Assembly (NCBI GenBank): GCA_965248855.1
Contig: CBDFKQ010000008.1
Coordinates: forward strand, 52,144 to 116,143
Source of the DNA: CBDFKQ01 sp965248855
Lineage (GTDB): Bacteria > Bacteroidota > Bacteroidia > Cytophagales > 172606-1
DNA length: 64,000 bases
Direction of reading: 5' to 3'
Each line of letters begins with the position of its first letter. The first letter of the stretch is position 1. Below the pieces are notes generated by a model, which searched no databases, was not told where the DNA came from, and saw only the letters and a program-made list of their open reading frames with translations. This document shows positions 63,359-64,000 of this stretch, piece by piece. Made by a program: the position numbers and the translations under genes.

Positions 63359-64000
63359 TTAGTCTTCACGAATATTCGGTGATAAGGTTAATCTAATGGT
63401 TTCGATTTTTGTTCCGGACACGGATAAAATCTGAAAAGTGAAGGGAGGAATTTTAATAACAGTACCGCCAGGAGGCAATGAACCAAAGTTGGCCATTACT
63501 AAACCACCCAATGTTTCATAATCACCTTCGGGTAAATCCCAATTGTATTTTTCGTTTAAATAGTAAACTTCCTGTCTGCCGCTGAATAAATATGTATTTT
63601 CATCTACCTGTATTTCTACCCAATCTTCACTCTGGTCAAACTCATCCTGTATTTCTCCGAAAATAACTTCAATTACATCTTCCATTGTTATCAAACCGGA
63701 TGTTCCGCCAAACTCATCAATTACCAGTGCTATACTTTTGTGTTCATTATTAAATTTAATTAATAAATCGCTCACAAACATGGTTTCTGTAACACTGATA
63801 ACAGGCGAAATGATTTCATTTATTGATTTTGGTTTTTTATAAAATTCCAATACATGGCAATAGCCGATAATATCATCAATGGTTTCTCGATAAACTAAAA
63901 TTTTAGAATGGCCACTTTCAATGGCTCTTTTTTTTATTTCTTCAATGGTATCATTTACATTCACGGCACTTATTTCTGTGCGGGGCACCATGCATTCTTT
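63359..64000 (-). CDS. CorC/HlyC-type CBS-domain protein (5' end missing)
   Basis: The frame continues upstream of the first ATG (63991) to the window edge (ECMVPRTEI), so the N-terminal CNNM membrane domain lies outside. Visible are two CBS domains (EISAVNVNDTIEEIKKRAIE to SVTETMFVSDLLIKFNNEHK), the block LVIDEFGGTSGLITMEDVIE and a C-terminal CorC_HlyC domain (EVYYLNEKYNWDLPEGDYET, GGLVMANFGSLPPGG). The family includes magnesium/cobalt transporters and the gliding protein GldE; which one this is cannot be decided here. The gap from 63125 to 63358 holds nothing clear. Confidence 0.92.
   Translation of the reverse strand, partial: KECMVPRTEISAVNVNDTIEEIKKRAIESGHSKILVYRETIDDIIGYCHVLEFYKKPKSINEIISPVISVTETMFVSDLLIKFNNEHKSIALVIDEFGGTSGLITMEDVIEVIFGEIQDEFDQSEDWVEIQVDENTYLFSGRQEVYYLNEKYNWDLPEGDYETLGGLVMANFGSLPPGGTVIKIPPFTFQILSVSGTKIETIRLTLSPNIRED

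Overview
The window is AT-rich DNA from a member of the Bacteroidota, most likely a Chitinophagaceae-type, non-marine, aerobic polysaccharide degrader. The evidence is internal: a SusC/SusD pair with an ECF sigma/FecR switch, type IX secretion (T9SS) sorting tails, promoters of the TTTG/TAnnTTTG type, near absence of Shine-Dalgarno sequences, a ribosomal protein S16 with a long acidic tail, and Bacteroidota-typical families such as DUF2851. No rRNA, tRNA, CRISPR array, transposase or phage gene was seen.

Layout. 1-1.3 kb: the 3' part of recA, then rpsU. 1.4-7.0 kb: a minus-strand surface-glycan operon (two GT2 enzymes, a methyltransferase, a GT4 enzyme, an acyltransferase) from one well-formed promoter, with a decayed gene remnant beyond its end. 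7.2-11.2 kb: a plus-strand cytochrome c maturation operon (CcmC, CcmD-like, CcmE, CcmF) in which CcmE carries a CxxxY haem site instead of the usual histidine. 11.2-19.8 kb: housekeeping genes (rbfA, a LolC/E-like permease, rpsP-rimM, queA, an SDR) and lipoproteins. 20-36 kb: a cellulose/xylan utilisation locus, with sigma, FecR, SusC, SusD, a TIG-domain lipoprotein and a GH9 glucanase on the minus strand, and a lipoprotein and a 1196-residue GH10 xylanase on the plus strand. SusD and the GH9 secretion tail are each split by a frameshift, and the GH10 leader is preceded by a decayed tandem copy of itself. 36-40 kb: an NlpC/P60 peptidase, an amino-acid permease and a lipoprotein. 40-44 kb: a bicarbonate/CO2 module (two beta-carbonic anhydrases around an SbtA-type transporter) with a divergent TetR gene and matching palindromic operators. 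44-49 kb: a MarR-controlled beta-oxidation operon (hydroxyacyl-CoA dehydrogenase/enoyl-CoA hydratase, thiolase) with a 23S-rRNA-IVS-type four-helix-bundle gene between the two, bounded by inverted repeats. 49-64 kb: a split lipoprotein gene, two orphan histidine kinases, DUF3820, an RhlE-type helicase, DUF2851, a polytopic membrane protein, a FAD oxidoreductase, a TolB/beta-barrel protein and a truncated CorC-type gene.

The signals that ordinary annotation would miss are: a family of about 37-bp intergenic repeats (five clear copies), the inverted-repeat-bounded IVS-like insert in the fatty-acid operon, the shared 15-bp palindromes upstream of both carbonic anhydrases, the 30-bp MarR palindrome, the duplicated GH10 leader, a pair of REP-like hairpins and a possible structured RNA near 51.8 kb. 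All calls come from reading the sequence; no database search was run.
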